DNA of 64,000 bases. It comes from Deltaproteobacteria bacterium. Lineage in GTDB: Bacteria; Desulfobacterota; Desulfobulbia; Desulfobulbales; Desulfurivibrionaceae. The DNA lies in assembly GCA_013349285.1 (NCBI GenBank), contig DUZU01000002.1, positions 1-64,000 of the forward strand. The letters are read 5' to 3'. The notes under the pieces were generated by a model, which was not told the DNA's origin, ran no database searches, and saw only the letters and a program-made list of their open reading frames with translations. Below are positions 52,601 to 62,151 of this stretch, piece by piece (positions within the stretch are counted from its first letter, which is position 1; the number at the start of each line of letters is the position of its first letter). The position numbers were made by a program, and so were the translations under genes.

Positions 52601-52765
52601 AAATATCTCATTGAAATTGTCCAGGCTGCGCCTGGTCATCTTCATGGTGACATTATGCTGGAAACTATAAAAACTTGCGATAAAACCACCGATCAAAACA
52701 AGCATGGATATCAACAAGGTTATAAGTATTCGGTTTTTGATGCTGAAGCATTTCATAGTTAACAT
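49625..52765 (-). CDS. Hybrid sensor histidine kinase with Cache-type sensor, two PAS domains and receiver
   Basis: The 1046-residue protein has a membrane helix at about 12-33, a periplasmic Cache-like sensor domain (about 35-300, with HLYFTGPDRRIILRAHKPD and GIELGPLGTLTLRVVVPFY) and a second helix at about 306-328. PAS domains lie at about 345-465 and 515-635, joined by a coiled coil; the second contains three cysteines in a CxxxxxxC pattern near 559-577. The kinase core follows with His663 (MSHEIRTPMN), G boxes DTGIGIA and GGTGLGLAICKRLS, then a receiver (905-1040) with Asp954 (VVLMDIQMPAMDG) and Lys1027. No transmitter target is adjacent. Both starts (52765 and 52756) lack a ribosome-binding site. 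Confidence 0.92.
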   Translation of the reverse strand: MLTMKCFSIKNRILITLLISMLVLIGGFIASFYSFQHNVTMKMTRRSLDNFNEIFNGQLVNDARMMGATIDTLLHNEIISAALQAQDRELLLNQTSSLFNELNSTHKITHLYFTGPDRRIILRAHKPDIFGDEVKRFTTLKAEQTGLQSSGIELGPLGTLTLRVVVPFYQDNRLLGFVELGEEIESIIDKLHETIGIEIYVFLQKKLLNRHDFEIGMQMVNREINWDRFPSLILIDQTLNIFPDFLADFLSSQDDFPLSFANEVTLNRRSYRVGMVPINDVGSIPVGKMFVLNDITGQKIFFNKAISYITILSGLICAVMFFLFFVVTDKLEKKIYKKNKELWANEERFRTIFEQSPVSIQIMAPDGVTIQVNRAWENLWGITLSDLAGYNLFEDKQLEKYGVLPRVKNAFAGSTTFIPALQYDVAETLGIGAKRWVQTQIYPIFDENGRIINVVLLHEDITDRKNAEDELTRLNDTLDLRIKERTKELEAANQDLHATILEKQLTEIALKRSVELSDTIFNAIYDSICLIDADDFTIVDCNNKFKELHGNVNIIGNKCHKVTHNRDTPCVVPYDICPLQETVATGLPSTAEHIHFSPVDGKKSYFEITTSPLKDNKGKVVRVVRLSRDITVHKEIEVELRRARDEAESANIAKSMFLANMSHEIRTPMNAILGMNRLVLDTSVSEVQKNYLLTVQQASEALLSLINDILDFSKIEAGQMELEERPFDLDRLFNAILSTMEVKAQEKGLDLSYELPERMHTKLIGDELRLRQIFINLIGNAIKFTETGMVKFGVEILSENHKEMALRFTVTDTGIGIAEKFTNSIFDSFTQADSSVTRRYGGTGLGLAICKRLSALLGGEMWVESEKDKGSSFFLTAAFLKDHAEGFLDEHKMKNPLPASPSNLEVLLVEDNKVNLDLARIVLENKGHKVFTAANGLEALEILTMKGFDVVLMDIQMPAMDGITATTIIRRCENESNPQAREYPELIRRLSARIYNSHVLIVAMTAHAMNGDRERCLEAGMDDYISKPFVPEEVFSLLDRIKRQGW

Positions 52766-53241
52766 GTAATTATTAGGTACTTCGAATAAAGGCTTATCGT
52801 AAAATTACTTACCCTAACCTGACCAATCATGTGATTATAGAAAAAATAAAAAAACCATCTACTTTATTAATCTTCAGCCTGCCTTGCAGATTGACCCTTA
52901 TGTCGATCGCAATATGACCATATCATTAAAAAATCAATAACTGCAAGCAGTTATCATAAATAGACAAACATCTTTTAGTACTAATACGCTCTAGGCGATA
53001 ATGTAAAAGTTGCAAATTAGGCGACTTTTCGGCTCGATAAATATCATTCAAAAAAAAATCAACAGGAATAAATTGAAGTATTTTGATCACCAACGAGTTA
53101 AGGCCGTCGAAAAAGATGACGGTACTCCTGGACATGATTGAGAATATTTTTTTGGGAGGGAATAGCCAATGGAGGTGCAACTTAAAACCGGTCCAGGTTA
53201 ATTTCGCTCAGGCTATCTAACTACCAGGTGGCGCCCGGAAA
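52766..53241. other. AT-rich intergenic region upstream of the hybrid kinase
   Basis: The 476 bases hold the kinase promoter and the 3' side of recD. An 84-codon minus-strand frame at 52926-53180 has no recognisable product or ribosome-binding site and is not called. Short plus-strand frames near 53090-53210 have SD-like GGGAGG and GGAGG but no recognisable protein. Confidence 0.4.
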
Positions 53242-55041
53242 TCAATCTGCCATGATTCTTTCGCCAAGCCCTGAAACCCGGTTTACCCTTCTATTCAACG
53301 CGCTTTCAACCAGTTGATCACTGCCGACAATAACCACCTGCTCCCGGGCCCGGGTCACCCCGGTGTAGAGCAGCTCCCTGGTAAGCACGGCCGACTCTTG
53401 GTTGGGCAGCACCAGCATGACCATATCAAATTCCGAGCCCTGGCTTTTATGAATGGTCATGGCAAAGGCGGTCTCATGGGCGGGCAGGCGCATGGGGGGG
53501 AAAGCTCGAAGTGAATCCGGGGCGGAACCGGGAAAAAAGACCTTGAGGGTGCCGTCAACTGCATCAGGCCAGACAACGCCGGTGTCACCGTTGAACAATC
53601 TCAGCTTATAATCATTGGCCGTTATCAGGATCGGTCGACCCTGGTACCAGATATTATCTAAAGAAATAAGCCCCTGCCCTTTCAAGATCTTTTCGGTCAG
53701 CAGATTGAAATGCCCAACCCCGCCAGGCCCGCGCCGATGGGCGCAAAGCACCCGAAACTTGCTGAGGTTCTCCAGGGCGGCCAACGGCGAGCCGGCCGTT
53801 AACATCTCCTGGTAGCCCGCCAGGATCAACGCATCAATCCCAGCCGAATGCGCGGCCTGATCATCCGCCGCCAACAGGCTGATCTCCGGCTGGGCCGGAT
53901 CATGGAGCACGGCAAGGGCCTGGGCAATATCCCCGGCCTCGACGGCGCCGGCAAAGCTGCCGATCCCCCGGTCGAGGGCAAAACGGAAACTTTTGCTTAG
54001 GGAAACCACGCAATCGGCCAGGGGAAAAGCTGCGGGTTGCGTGGAAGCATCAGCGGCAACAACCGAACAGATATCGCCGAGAATGGAGCCTGCCTCCACC
54101 GAGGCCAACTGGTTCTTGTCGCCAAGCAAGATCAGCTTGGCCAAAGGGGAAACCGCCTCGAAAAGTTTGGCCATCAGGGCCATGTCCACCATGGAGGCCT
54201 CGTCAACAATGACGATGTCTCCATCAAGATAATTATGGCGATTATGCCTGAATGAGGTCGGTTTTTGCGGATTATAGCCCAGGGCGCGATGGATGGTGGA
54301 GGCCTGCTCCGGGATCTCCTCCTTGATTTCCGGGGCGATGAGCAGATCATTCTTCCGCTGCCGGATCGACTCGGTTAGCCGGGCGGCCGCCTTGCCGGTG
54401 GGTGCCAGAAGAATGATGCGGGGTCGGTGGGCGCCGGTCCGTTTGGCCTGGATTAGCAGCTGGCTCAATATTCTGACAACCACCGTGGTCTTGCCGGTCC
54501 CCGGACCGCCGCTGATAATCAGCAGCTGTTTTTTCGCGGCCTGCAGACAGGCCTGATACTGTTCTTTGTTAATCCGGCCCTGTTGATCGGCAAACACCTG
54601 GGCCAGATCGGCGGCCACCAGCTCCTGATCAACGGCCAAATCAGCATCATCAGCCCTGGCCAGGATAGCCTCTGCCAAGCCCTGCTCGTAGGTCCAGTAG
54701 CGGTGCAGATACAGGCGGCCTTGCTCATAAACAAGGGGGGTTACCTCCCGGCCGTCGCCGATCAGGCGGCTTTCAGCAAGGGCCTCTTCCATCTCGGCTA
54801 ATGGCGGCCACCACTCGTGCACGGCCCGATTCTCCTCCTCCCCGGCCAAGATCGGGGTTTTGGCCAACGAGGCAAGTTCGACACAGACATGGCCCGCACT
54901 TACCGCCTTTCGGGCAAAGGCGGTAAGCAACAGCACCATGGGCCCGGCATCCGGATCCAACTGTTGCAGCAATCTGACAAAGTATCGGTCAAAATGATCC
55001 AGCCGCTGCAGACTGATCAGTTTTTCAATAATGCTGATCAT
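53242..55041 (-). CDS. recD: RecBCD enzyme, RecD (alpha) subunit
   Basis: The 599-residue protein is the 5'-3' motor of the RecBCD helicase-nuclease for double-strand break repair. Walker A is GGPGTGKTTVVVRILSQLL (about 178-196), Walker B is IVIVDEASMVDMAL, and TIHKSQGSEFDMVMLVLP plus YTGVTRAREQVVIVGS are superfamily I motifs V and VI. Its ATG overlaps the recB stop (4 bases, ATGA), so the three subunits are made together. It is the last gene of recC-recB-recD. Confidence 0.95.
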   Translation of the reverse strand: MISIIEKLISLQRLDHFDRYFVRLLQQLDPDAGPMVLLLTAFARKAVSAGHVCVELASLAKTPILAGEEENRAVHEWWPPLAEMEEALAESRLIGDGREVTPLVYEQGRLYLHRYWTYEQGLAEAILARADDADLAVDQELVAADLAQVFADQQGRINKEQYQACLQAAKKQLLIISGGPGTGKTTVVVRILSQLLIQAKRTGAHRPRIILLAPTGKAAARLTESIRQRKNDLLIAPEIKEEIPEQASTIHRALGYNPQKPTSFRHNRHNYLDGDIVIVDEASMVDMALMAKLFEAVSPLAKLILLGDKNQLASVEAGSILGDICSVVAADASTQPAAFPLADCVVSLSKSFRFALDRGIGSFAGAVEAGDIAQALAVLHDPAQPEISLLAADDQAAHSAGIDALILAGYQEMLTAGSPLAALENLSKFRVLCAHRRGPGGVGHFNLLTEKILKGQGLISLDNIWYQGRPILITANDYKLRLFNGDTGVVWPDAVDGTLKVFFPGSAPDSLRAFPPMRLPAHETAFAMTIHKSQGSEFDMVMLVLPNQESAVLTRELLYTGVTRAREQVVIVGSDQLVESALNRRVNRVSGLGERIMAD

Positions 55042-58000
55042 CTTGCGCCTCCGGCTTGCTCAATCAGGGTGGAGAGCTGCTCGATCCGGGCAAAAGGGGG
55101 CAGATCATAAAAAACCCCTGTATCCGGGCCAAAGCTGGAATGGATGCCCTTGAGGTAGAGATAGAACACCCCGCCGAAGTGATCCTGGTAGCAATAACCG
55201 GGCAGGCGGCAGCTAAGATAACGATGGAGGGCCACGGTGTAGAGATGGTACTGCAGAAAATAATGATGCTCGGCCATGGAGGTCATCAGCCGCCCCGCTT
55301 GGTAATCAGTCCGGCGGTTGCCCAGATGGTTGCTCTTGTAATCGACAATAAACCATTTGCCGTTATGTTCGAAAATCAGATCGACAAAACCTTTCAGATA
55401 GCCCTGCAGGGGGACAAAAGGCAGACTGCGCAAGGACTCGCCATAGCCGGGCGGCAGGCCATTATTATGCTCGATAAAGGGCTGCGCCAAAAGTTTTGCG
55501 TCAAAGCTTGATGAAAAATTACCCGAGCTTGCCACCGGCAAGGTAAAGGCCATCTCGTTAAGCCGCTTATCGGCGCTAATGTCCTTGAGGCAAAAATCAT
55601 GAGCTTGATGGAGCCTGGTGGTCAACACCTCGAACACCCCACTGGTCACCGGCTTCAGCCAGGCCTGGTCATAACCGTAATAAGTCAGTTGTTCCGCCAC
55701 CAGCTCTTCAAGGGTTTCCGGGGCTGCACACATAGAAAAATCGATATGCTCAAAGAGATTATGAAAAAAATTACCGGCCACCGGCCCCTTGGGAAAATCG
55801 GCCAGGATCAGTTCATCGTGATCAGTCCTGCCTTGCTCTTCGTCCGCCGCCACCTCGAGGTAATCATGAAAATGGTCCCCGAGATGTTCCTGGTGGCCTG
55901 CGATCATATGGGAAAAACTGCCGATGCGCCAGACATGGTCAAGTTTTCGGGTGGCCTGTCGGCTTACAAAGGCAAGGGCCGCCGACTCCTTGCCTGATTT
56001 TGCTTTTGACGCGCTGCCATCAATGGTCCGCGAATGCCAGCCCGGGGTGCTGCCGATCCGCGCGGTCAGGTCGGCCACAAGCTCCGGCAGGGTAAAATCA
56101 CTCAGATATTGCTGCCAGGCGGCAAGCGAGAGCCGTTCATGGCTCGGGGCGGTGCGGCCATGGACGAGATAGGCCAGAGGCGAGCTGTCGTAACCGGCAA
56201 TGGGCGCCCAGAAAATCTTGCAGCAATGGCGGGCTCTGGTTACGGCCACGTAGAAGAGCCGCAACTGCTCGGCAAACTCCTCCCGTTGTGCCTGCTCTTG
56301 CTCATGGGGTTGCGGGTTGACCGTTATCTTGCCCTGCCAGTCCTGATTGGGATCATGATAGCTCAAAAACAATTTCCGGACCGGATCGCTCACCCCCTGC
56401 CATAGATATGGACAATAAACAATGGGAAATTCAAGGCCCTTGCTGCGGTGCACGGTGATCAACTGCACCGCGTCCTCATCACTTTCAAGGCGCAGCTCCC
56501 CGGCCTCGGCGATCTCTGAGTTTTTCAGCTGATCACCCAGCCAGCCGAGCAGCATCACCGGCGAAAGATGGTCGCTGCTTTCGGCCTGCTGCAGCAACTC
56601 GGTGAGATGGCGGATATTGGTGAGCCGCCGGTCGCCATCATCAAAGGCCAGCAGCCGGCGATACACCTCGTTCTCTTCAGCCAGGGTCCTGAACATCTGC
56701 ATGATGCCGCGGGTCTGCCAGAGTTGGGCGTAACGCTGAAATTTCTCAAGAACCGCCAGCCAACCGTTCTCATCGTTATTAAGGCGGTCAATCTCGTTGG
56801 CGCTCAACCCGAAGATACTGGTGGCCAGTCCGTTGCGGATCTTGGTTTCGTTGCCCGGTTCCGCCGCCGCCTTGAGCACCAGATTGACCTCGGTTGCCTC
56901 CCGACTTTGATAGACACTTGCCCGGCTTTGTAAAACAGCGGCGATCCCCAGCCGGCGCAACTCCTGCTGCATCTCATCAGCCTGCTCGTTTTTGCGGACC
57001 AGCACCGCGATGTCTTTGGGCCGCACCGGATTATCGCCCAGCCCGGCATCGCTGTCATCAAGCAATCGCGCGATATCCGCGGCAATCAGCGGGGCAATCT
57101 GCGGCTCCAGCCGGCTTTTGACAAAACGTTTGCCGCGCTGGGGAAAACTTTCCGCGGAAACCTGCAAAAATTGCAGCGGCGCGTCACCCAGCTGTTGCGA
57201 GTGCCAGGCATCGGTTGCCCCTGGCTTGGCGTTAACCCTGGGGCAAGCTATCCGCCTGTCGAAAAAAGGATCAAGCTCCTCAGTAAACAAGCTGTTCACC
57301 GCCTCCACCATCAACGCATCGGCCCGCCAGTTGGTGAACATGGTGTACTTGGCCCGGGCCGCATGGTCGGCGGCATTGAGATAGGCATAGATATCCGCGC
57401 CCCGGAAGCTGTAGATCGCCTGCTTGGGGTCGCCGATCAGAAACAGGGCCTCTTGATTGCCTTGGTAGATGGTGTTGAAGATCCGGTATTGAACCGGATC
57501 GGTATCCTGAAATTCATCGATCAGGGCGGCCGGATGCTTTTGCCTTATCTTGGCGGCCAAAAGATGCCCTTCTCCCTTTCCGAGAGCATGGTCAAGGCTG
57601 TGCAGGAGATCGTCAAAGGATTGAAGATTATGGGCCACCAGGCGGGCCGGCAGCTCGCTCCGCACGTAGAGCGCCGCCTCTTTTAAAAAGTCGATCCTCA
57701 ATCTTTCGCCCAGCTGCTCGTAAGCCGTAACCAGCTGGTGCCAAAGGGTAAAAAAGGGATTTTCCGGCACCTGCCCCTTTTTGATGGCGGTGGCGGTAAA
57801 GATCTTGGCGCCGGGATCATGGAGATTACCATCGGTAATGAGCCGACAATCCTTCTGAACCAGATAGGATAAGGGCTTATCTCCGGCCAGAAAATCATCG
57901 ATCCGGGCAAGCAGGCCGTCTGCCAGCAGCCTTTTGCCCTGGGCGGCAAGGCCCTGGGCGTTATCAAAGAGCTGAGAGATCGTCGCCTTTTCGGCCTGCC

Positions 58001-58670
58001 AGCATTGCCGGGCTTGTTGATAAGTTTCATCACACAACTCGACCAAACCGGCGATTGCCATTGGGGCATCATCGCCGCCGACCACCGGGTAATCCCGTTT
58101 ACCGCTGACCTGGCCGGCAAATTTGATAAGATCTTTGCCATCAATCGCCTTTCTTACCAAGGCGGCAAGGCGGCGGTCCATGTGGTAGAAGGATTCAACC
58201 CAGAAATCCTCCACCACCTCCTGCAGCAGATCGCTGGTGGCGCCGGTAAGCTCCAGATCAAAAAGCAGGCCGCTGTCAAGGGCGTGCTGCTGCAAGACCC
58301 GGTGACAAAAGCCGTGGATGGTGGAAATGGCCGCGTTGTCGATCTCGCCCAGGGCTCGGAGCAAAAAGGCATGGTCTGCCTGAAGATCAGGGCTGTCCGC
58401 CAGCAGTTTTTGGAAAAATTCATCCTGCGGGGGCTTCCCGGCAAAGGCATCAACCGCATCCCGCACCCGGTTGCGGATCCTGGCGTGCAACTCGGCGGTG
58501 GCCGCTTCGGTGAAGGTGACCACCAGAATCTGCTCCACGGTCAGCCGCCTTTTGAGCAGTAACAGCAGATAAAGGGAGGCAATCGAATAGGTCTTGCCGG
58601 TGCCGGCGCTGGCCTCGATCAGCTGGCTGCCGACCAGGGGCAAGGTAAATGGATCAAAAGGCCGGCTCAT
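55038..58670 (-). CDS. recB: RecBCD enzyme, RecB (beta) subunit
   Basis: The 1210-residue protein combines a 3'-5' UvrD-like helicase (about 1-870) with a C-terminal nuclease domain (about 930-1200). Walker A is IEASAGTGKTYSIASLYLLL (18-37) and motif II is LIDEFQDTDPVQYRIF. QLITVHRSKGLEFPIVYCPY and LFYVAVTRARHCC are motifs V and VI. The nuclease active site reads FIVDYKSNHLG (about 1090). Length fits RecB rather than AddA. It overlaps recC and recD by four bases each. Confidence 0.96.
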   Translation of the reverse strand: MSRPFDPFTLPLVGSQLIEASAGTGKTYSIASLYLLLLLKRRLTVEQILVVTFTEAATAELHARIRNRVRDAVDAFAGKPPQDEFFQKLLADSPDLQADHAFLLRALGEIDNAAISTIHGFCHRVLQQHALDSGLLFDLELTGATSDLLQEVVEDFWVESFYHMDRRLAALVRKAIDGKDLIKFAGQVSGKRDYPVVGGDDAPMAIAGLVELCDETYQQARQCWQAEKATISQLFDNAQGLAAQGKRLLADGLLARIDDFLAGDKPLSYLVQKDCRLITDGNLHDPGAKIFTATAIKKGQVPENPFFTLWHQLVTAYEQLGERLRIDFLKEAALYVRSELPARLVAHNLQSFDDLLHSLDHALGKGEGHLLAAKIRQKHPAALIDEFQDTDPVQYRIFNTIYQGNQEALFLIGDPKQAIYSFRGADIYAYLNAADHAARAKYTMFTNWRADALMVEAVNSLFTEELDPFFDRRIACPRVNAKPGATDAWHSQQLGDAPLQFLQVSAESFPQRGKRFVKSRLEPQIAPLIAADIARLLDDSDAGLGDNPVRPKDIAVLVRKNEQADEMQQELRRLGIAAVLQSRASVYQSREATEVNLVLKAAAEPGNETKIRNGLATSIFGLSANEIDRLNNDENGWLAVLEKFQRYAQLWQTRGIMQMFRTLAEENEVYRRLLAFDDGDRRLTNIRHLTELLQQAESSDHLSPVMLLGWLGDQLKNSEIAEAGELRLESDEDAVQLITVHRSKGLEFPIVYCPYLWQGVSDPVRKLFLSYHDPNQDWQGKITVNPQPHEQEQAQREEFAEQLRLFYVAVTRARHCCKIFWAPIAGYDSSPLAYLVHGRTAPSHERLSLAAWQQYLSDFTLPELVADLTARIGSTPGWHSRTIDGSASKAKSGKESAALAFVSRQATRKLDHVWRIGSFSHMIAGHQEHLGDHFHDYLEVAADEEQGRTDHDELILADFPKGPVAGNFFHNLFEHIDFSMCAAPETLEELVAEQLTYYGYDQAWLKPVTSGVFEVLTTRLHQAHDFCLKDISADKRLNEMAFTLPVASSGNFSSSFDAKLLAQPFIEHNNGLPPGYGESLRSLPFVPLQGYLKGFVDLIFEHNGKWFIVDYKSNHLGNRRTDYQAGRLMTSMAEHHYFLQYHLYTVALHRYLSCRLPGYCYQDHFGGVFYLYLKGIHSSFGPDTGVFYDLPPFARIEQLSTLIEQAGGAR

Positions 58671-61600
58671 GCTACAACCTCCAAGTGGGCCAGCAGGGGG
58701 CTGAAAATAATCAGGGCCAGCTCTTCAAAGGTGTAGGCCGGAGGCCGGTCGGCAAAAAAGCGGTAGCCCGGGGGCAAAGGGTCGGCCCCTTGAAAGAGCT
58801 GCAAATAATAAAGATCATCATTTTCCGGCTTGCGGCCGAAGGCCTCTCTTGAAAAAATCTCTGCGGCCTTGTCCCGGGCCTTTGCCAGAACCTGGGGATC
58901 TTCGCCATCGCCGGCAGAGATGATTCGGGCAAAGTGATAGGAGCTTTTCGGAAAGAACAACAACGGTTCCTGGTCGCCCTTAACAAAAAGAGAGGCCAGC
59001 TCGCCCAGGATTTCCCCGGCCCTTATCACCTTGCTGAACCGGACAATCTGGATCGGGGCCGACTCTCCTTTACAGATAAGGGTGGTGATCGGTTGCTGAT
59101 CAGCCGGAGCCGCGGCGGAGAGAAACAGGTGATCCAGCCAGGCCGAGAGCAAGAGCCCTCCCTGCAGGCGTTTATTGGTGTAGCAGAGCAGACACTCGGC
59201 AAAACGGTTATGGAGCTCACCGACCAGAGTCAGGCCACCAGTCAGGCGCAGCTCCTTGGTCAAGGGCATGAGCATGGGCTGGCCAATAAAGGGTTGCAAC
59301 CCTTGCAGCAGGGGGCGGACCGACTCGTTCACCTCTTCCCAGATCGCATGGGCGGCCTCGCCCAAGGGGACGATGCCCCTGCCCTGCCATGTGGCAAGCA
59401 CCTCTTCAGGCGGCCCGCTGTTAGCCATCCGCCAGCGCAACAACTCGGCGCCGAGATGGTATTTCTCCAGATTATCCGGCATGACCGGCTCCCGGTCGTT
59501 GAGCTCAATGGCATAATCATCAAGATTAAGCAACAACCGGTTTTTGAGAAACCAGCGCACCGGATGCTGAAAAAAACGATGCAGCATTAACAAGGAGAGA
59601 TGGGCCGGCGCTTCAGCGGTCTCGGGCAAGGGCCCGGCCAGAAATGATTGAGGCCGGCAGGTGGCCGCAGCCCGCTGCCGGGCGGCCTGCAGAAAGTCAT
59701 CCCCATAGCTGAACAGCCGGGAGTCATTGCCGGTAAAATATCTGGAGCTATAGGGCTGCAAGGGGTGGCGCACGGTCAGCCGCTCAACGATCAGCTCATG
59801 GTGGGTCGGCGCGTCCTGACGGTCTCCGGCCGGCACAAAGCTTTGGCTGATGACATCCAGCAACTCCTCGACCACGATGGAGGGCGGCAGATGACTGCCG
59901 TCTCTGGCACTGTTGCCCTGGTAAAAAATCATGAATTTACTGCGGGCCGCCAGAAGCGCCTCCAGAAAGATATAACGATCATCATTGCGTTTGGAGCGGT
60001 CACCGGAGCGCGGATAACGGGCCAGCAGATCAAAGCTCTGGGGATGGTCGAGGCGGGGAAACTCATGGTCGTTCATCCCCAGCAGGCAAACGACCTTAAA
60101 GGGAATGGAGCGCATGGGCAGCATGCCGCAAAAAGAGAGTCCCCCCTCGAGAAAACCCTGGCCGCTATCAGCCTGGAGCAGTTTATCCTGCAACACCAGC
60201 TGTAACTGGCCAAGTTCGAAGTCTTTACTTAAACCCACCTCAGCGGACTCGGTAACCAGCGCTCCCATGGCGTCGCGGATTTTCTGCAACTGCCAGGCCT
60301 GAGGCGAATCAGGGTTGAACATGGAGTCAAGCAGATCAAAAATTCTTTGCTGCCAGTTGCCGATGGAGCATGGGCCGGCAACGGTCTTGGTCCAATCGAA
60401 AAAATTTTCACAAAAATAGATAAAGCGGCCCAGAAGATCGGCCCCCTGCCCTTCTATCTCATCATAGGGCAGGATTCGATTAAAAATCCGGCTGCTGTTG
60501 CCGGTGGCATAGCCGAGCAGCAACCGGTCGAAACCAAAGCGCCAGGTATTCTGCCGATCAGCGGGCTGCTGATGGGCCTTGCGGTGGCCCTCATCAATAC
60601 CCCAGCAGATCCCGGCGTCGGCCACCCAGCTTCGGATCTGGTCAAGATCATCCTCGCCGATGGAGAAATGTTCGCGGACCGCCTCACAGGCCAGGATGGC
60701 CAACAGCTCGGAAGAGGCCATCCGGCCCGGCGCCAGCTGCAGGATGCGGAAAAAGACATCGATCAACTGCGCGCCGCCCAGCAAAGAGCGATCGCCAACC
60801 CGATAGGGGATATAACGGGAATCCGAGGCGGGCCGGTCGAAAACCGCATCGACCAACGGCGCATAGGTGGCGACATCAGGCAACAGGATCAGTACATCTC
60901 TCGGCATCAGCTCCCGATCATTATGCAAGAGCTCCAGCAGCTGATCCTGCAGCACTTCCAGCTCCCGCAACCGGCTGTAACAGGAATGGATGACAATGGT
61001 GCCGTCATCGGGGGCCATGGGCAAGGGCTCGACATCCTCCCCCCCAGGTCTGCGGTGCTGCAGGTTGAGGATATCATGCTGAATAACCTCCAGCATGGTT
61101 TGCGGATTTTCCTGATCAACATAGAGCTCCTGCTCCAGCTCATAGGTGATCCCCGCCTCAATCAAGCGCTGCAGATCCCGGCCGACAAAGCCAAAGGAGG
61201 CGAGCATCGGGTTGCCCACCTCCAGATGCAGATCTTCGCAAAATTCAGGGTGTAAGACTGTGGACCTGCGGTGCATCTCCTTGACCGCCATTATATCGCC
61301 CCAGTATTTCACCGACGGCGACAGCAGAAAAAGATGGACCGGCAGTATCTTGGCGACGGCGTCAAACAGGCTGAGATAGAGCGGCGGCAGCCCGGCTATC
61401 CCGAAGATGGCAATCCGGTCGGGAAGCATCTCCCGATGCAGGACCGTCTGCGCAAGAAGCCGGTCCCGGGCCATCACCATCAACCGGGCCGGGGAACAGC
61501 AGCCCAGGTGGTTAACCAGCCGCCGCCAGAGAGCGGGCTGCCAGGAATCGTTATTGAGGGGCTGGCCGAGAACGGAATTATCGCCATCTTCCCAGGCCAG

Positions 61601-62044
61601 GATCAATTCCGGCCGGAAAACCACGTATTGATCAAAGGTATCGGCAATATGGGAGGCAAGCTGGAGAACCTTGACCCCGTCCCCTGCCCCGACATAATGA
61701 GCAAGGGAGGCAAACTCGGGTTCAGCCAGGCAAGCTGGCAAAATCTCGATGATGGCAAAGGTCAGCCTTTCCCGGCTGTAGCGCTCCACCAGATCGCCTT
61801 CCCGGCCCAGGGTCGAACGCAAAAGCCGTTGAACAAACTGGCGGGGGTGGGGATAATCAGGATTGGCCCACACCCCGAACTGGGCGGAGAGCTGCATGTT
61901 GAGCCAGGTTGCCATCCCCTTGCTCTGGACCATGATACATTCCGGGGCAAAGGGTGAAGCCAGGGGCGAACTCAAGATATCACTCAAGGCGGCCAACAGC
62001 AGTTCAACCTTGTTTGATCGATAGATCTTGATGCAATTATTCAT
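58667..62044 (-). CDS. recC: RecBCD enzyme, RecC (gamma) subunit
   Basis: The 1125-residue protein is the Chi-recognition and clamp subunit. It opens with IYRSNKVELLLAALSDIL and has the RecC landmarks VQSKGMATWLNMQLSAQFG (about 39-57), IFGIAGLPPLYLSLFDAV and VCLLGMNDHEFPRLDHPQSF; helicase motifs are degraded, as expected for RecC. A C-terminal inactive nuclease-like region ends FEELALIIFSPLLAHLEVVA. It is first in the recC-recB-recD operon, and no ribosome-binding site is visible before the ATG. There is no ptr (pitrilysin) gene in the cluster. Confidence 0.93.
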   Translation of the reverse strand: MNNCIKIYRSNKVELLLAALSDILSSPLASPFAPECIMVQSKGMATWLNMQLSAQFGVWANPDYPHPRQFVQRLLRSTLGREGDLVERYSRERLTFAIIEILPACLAEPEFASLAHYVGAGDGVKVLQLASHIADTFDQYVVFRPELILAWEDGDNSVLGQPLNNDSWQPALWRRLVNHLGCCSPARLMVMARDRLLAQTVLHREMLPDRIAIFGIAGLPPLYLSLFDAVAKILPVHLFLLSPSVKYWGDIMAVKEMHRRSTVLHPEFCEDLHLEVGNPMLASFGFVGRDLQRLIEAGITYELEQELYVDQENPQTMLEVIQHDILNLQHRRPGGEDVEPLPMAPDDGTIVIHSCYSRLRELEVLQDQLLELLHNDRELMPRDVLILLPDVATYAPLVDAVFDRPASDSRYIPYRVGDRSLLGGAQLIDVFFRILQLAPGRMASSELLAILACEAVREHFSIGEDDLDQIRSWVADAGICWGIDEGHRKAHQQPADRQNTWRFGFDRLLLGYATGNSSRIFNRILPYDEIEGQGADLLGRFIYFCENFFDWTKTVAGPCSIGNWQQRIFDLLDSMFNPDSPQAWQLQKIRDAMGALVTESAEVGLSKDFELGQLQLVLQDKLLQADSGQGFLEGGLSFCGMLPMRSIPFKVVCLLGMNDHEFPRLDHPQSFDLLARYPRSGDRSKRNDDRYIFLEALLAARSKFMIFYQGNSARDGSHLPPSIVVEELLDVISQSFVPAGDRQDAPTHHELIVERLTVRHPLQPYSSRYFTGNDSRLFSYGDDFLQAARQRAAATCRPQSFLAGPLPETAEAPAHLSLLMLHRFFQHPVRWFLKNRLLLNLDDYAIELNDREPVMPDNLEKYHLGAELLRWRMANSGPPEEVLATWQGRGIVPLGEAAHAIWEEVNESVRPLLQGLQPFIGQPMLMPLTKELRLTGGLTLVGELHNRFAECLLCYTNKRLQGGLLLSAWLDHLFLSAAAPADQQPITTLICKGESAPIQIVRFSKVIRAGEILGELASLFVKGDQEPLLFFPKSSYHFARIISAGDGEDPQVLAKARDKAAEIFSREAFGRKPENDDLYYLQLFQGADPLPPGYRFFADRPPAYTFEELALIIFSPLLAHLEVVA

Positions 62045-62151
62045 ATAAAAACAAATGGCTGAAAAGAGAAAAAACCGAAAGAACTTATATCCTTATCACA
62101 GGATATAACCATTCATTTTCAAATGAAGCAAACCAAAATAACTTATTTGAA

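Noticed and set aside
52926-53180. 84-codon minus-strand frame between the hybrid kinase and recD
   Set aside because: AT-rich, no ribosome-binding site, no domain and unusual composition.
53080-53200. Possible remnant of a group II intron reverse transcriptase (RVKAVEKDDGTPGHD)
   Set aside because: The likeness to RVKxNKGAPGVDG is short. No YADD motif, domain V or further homology follows, so chance is more likely.
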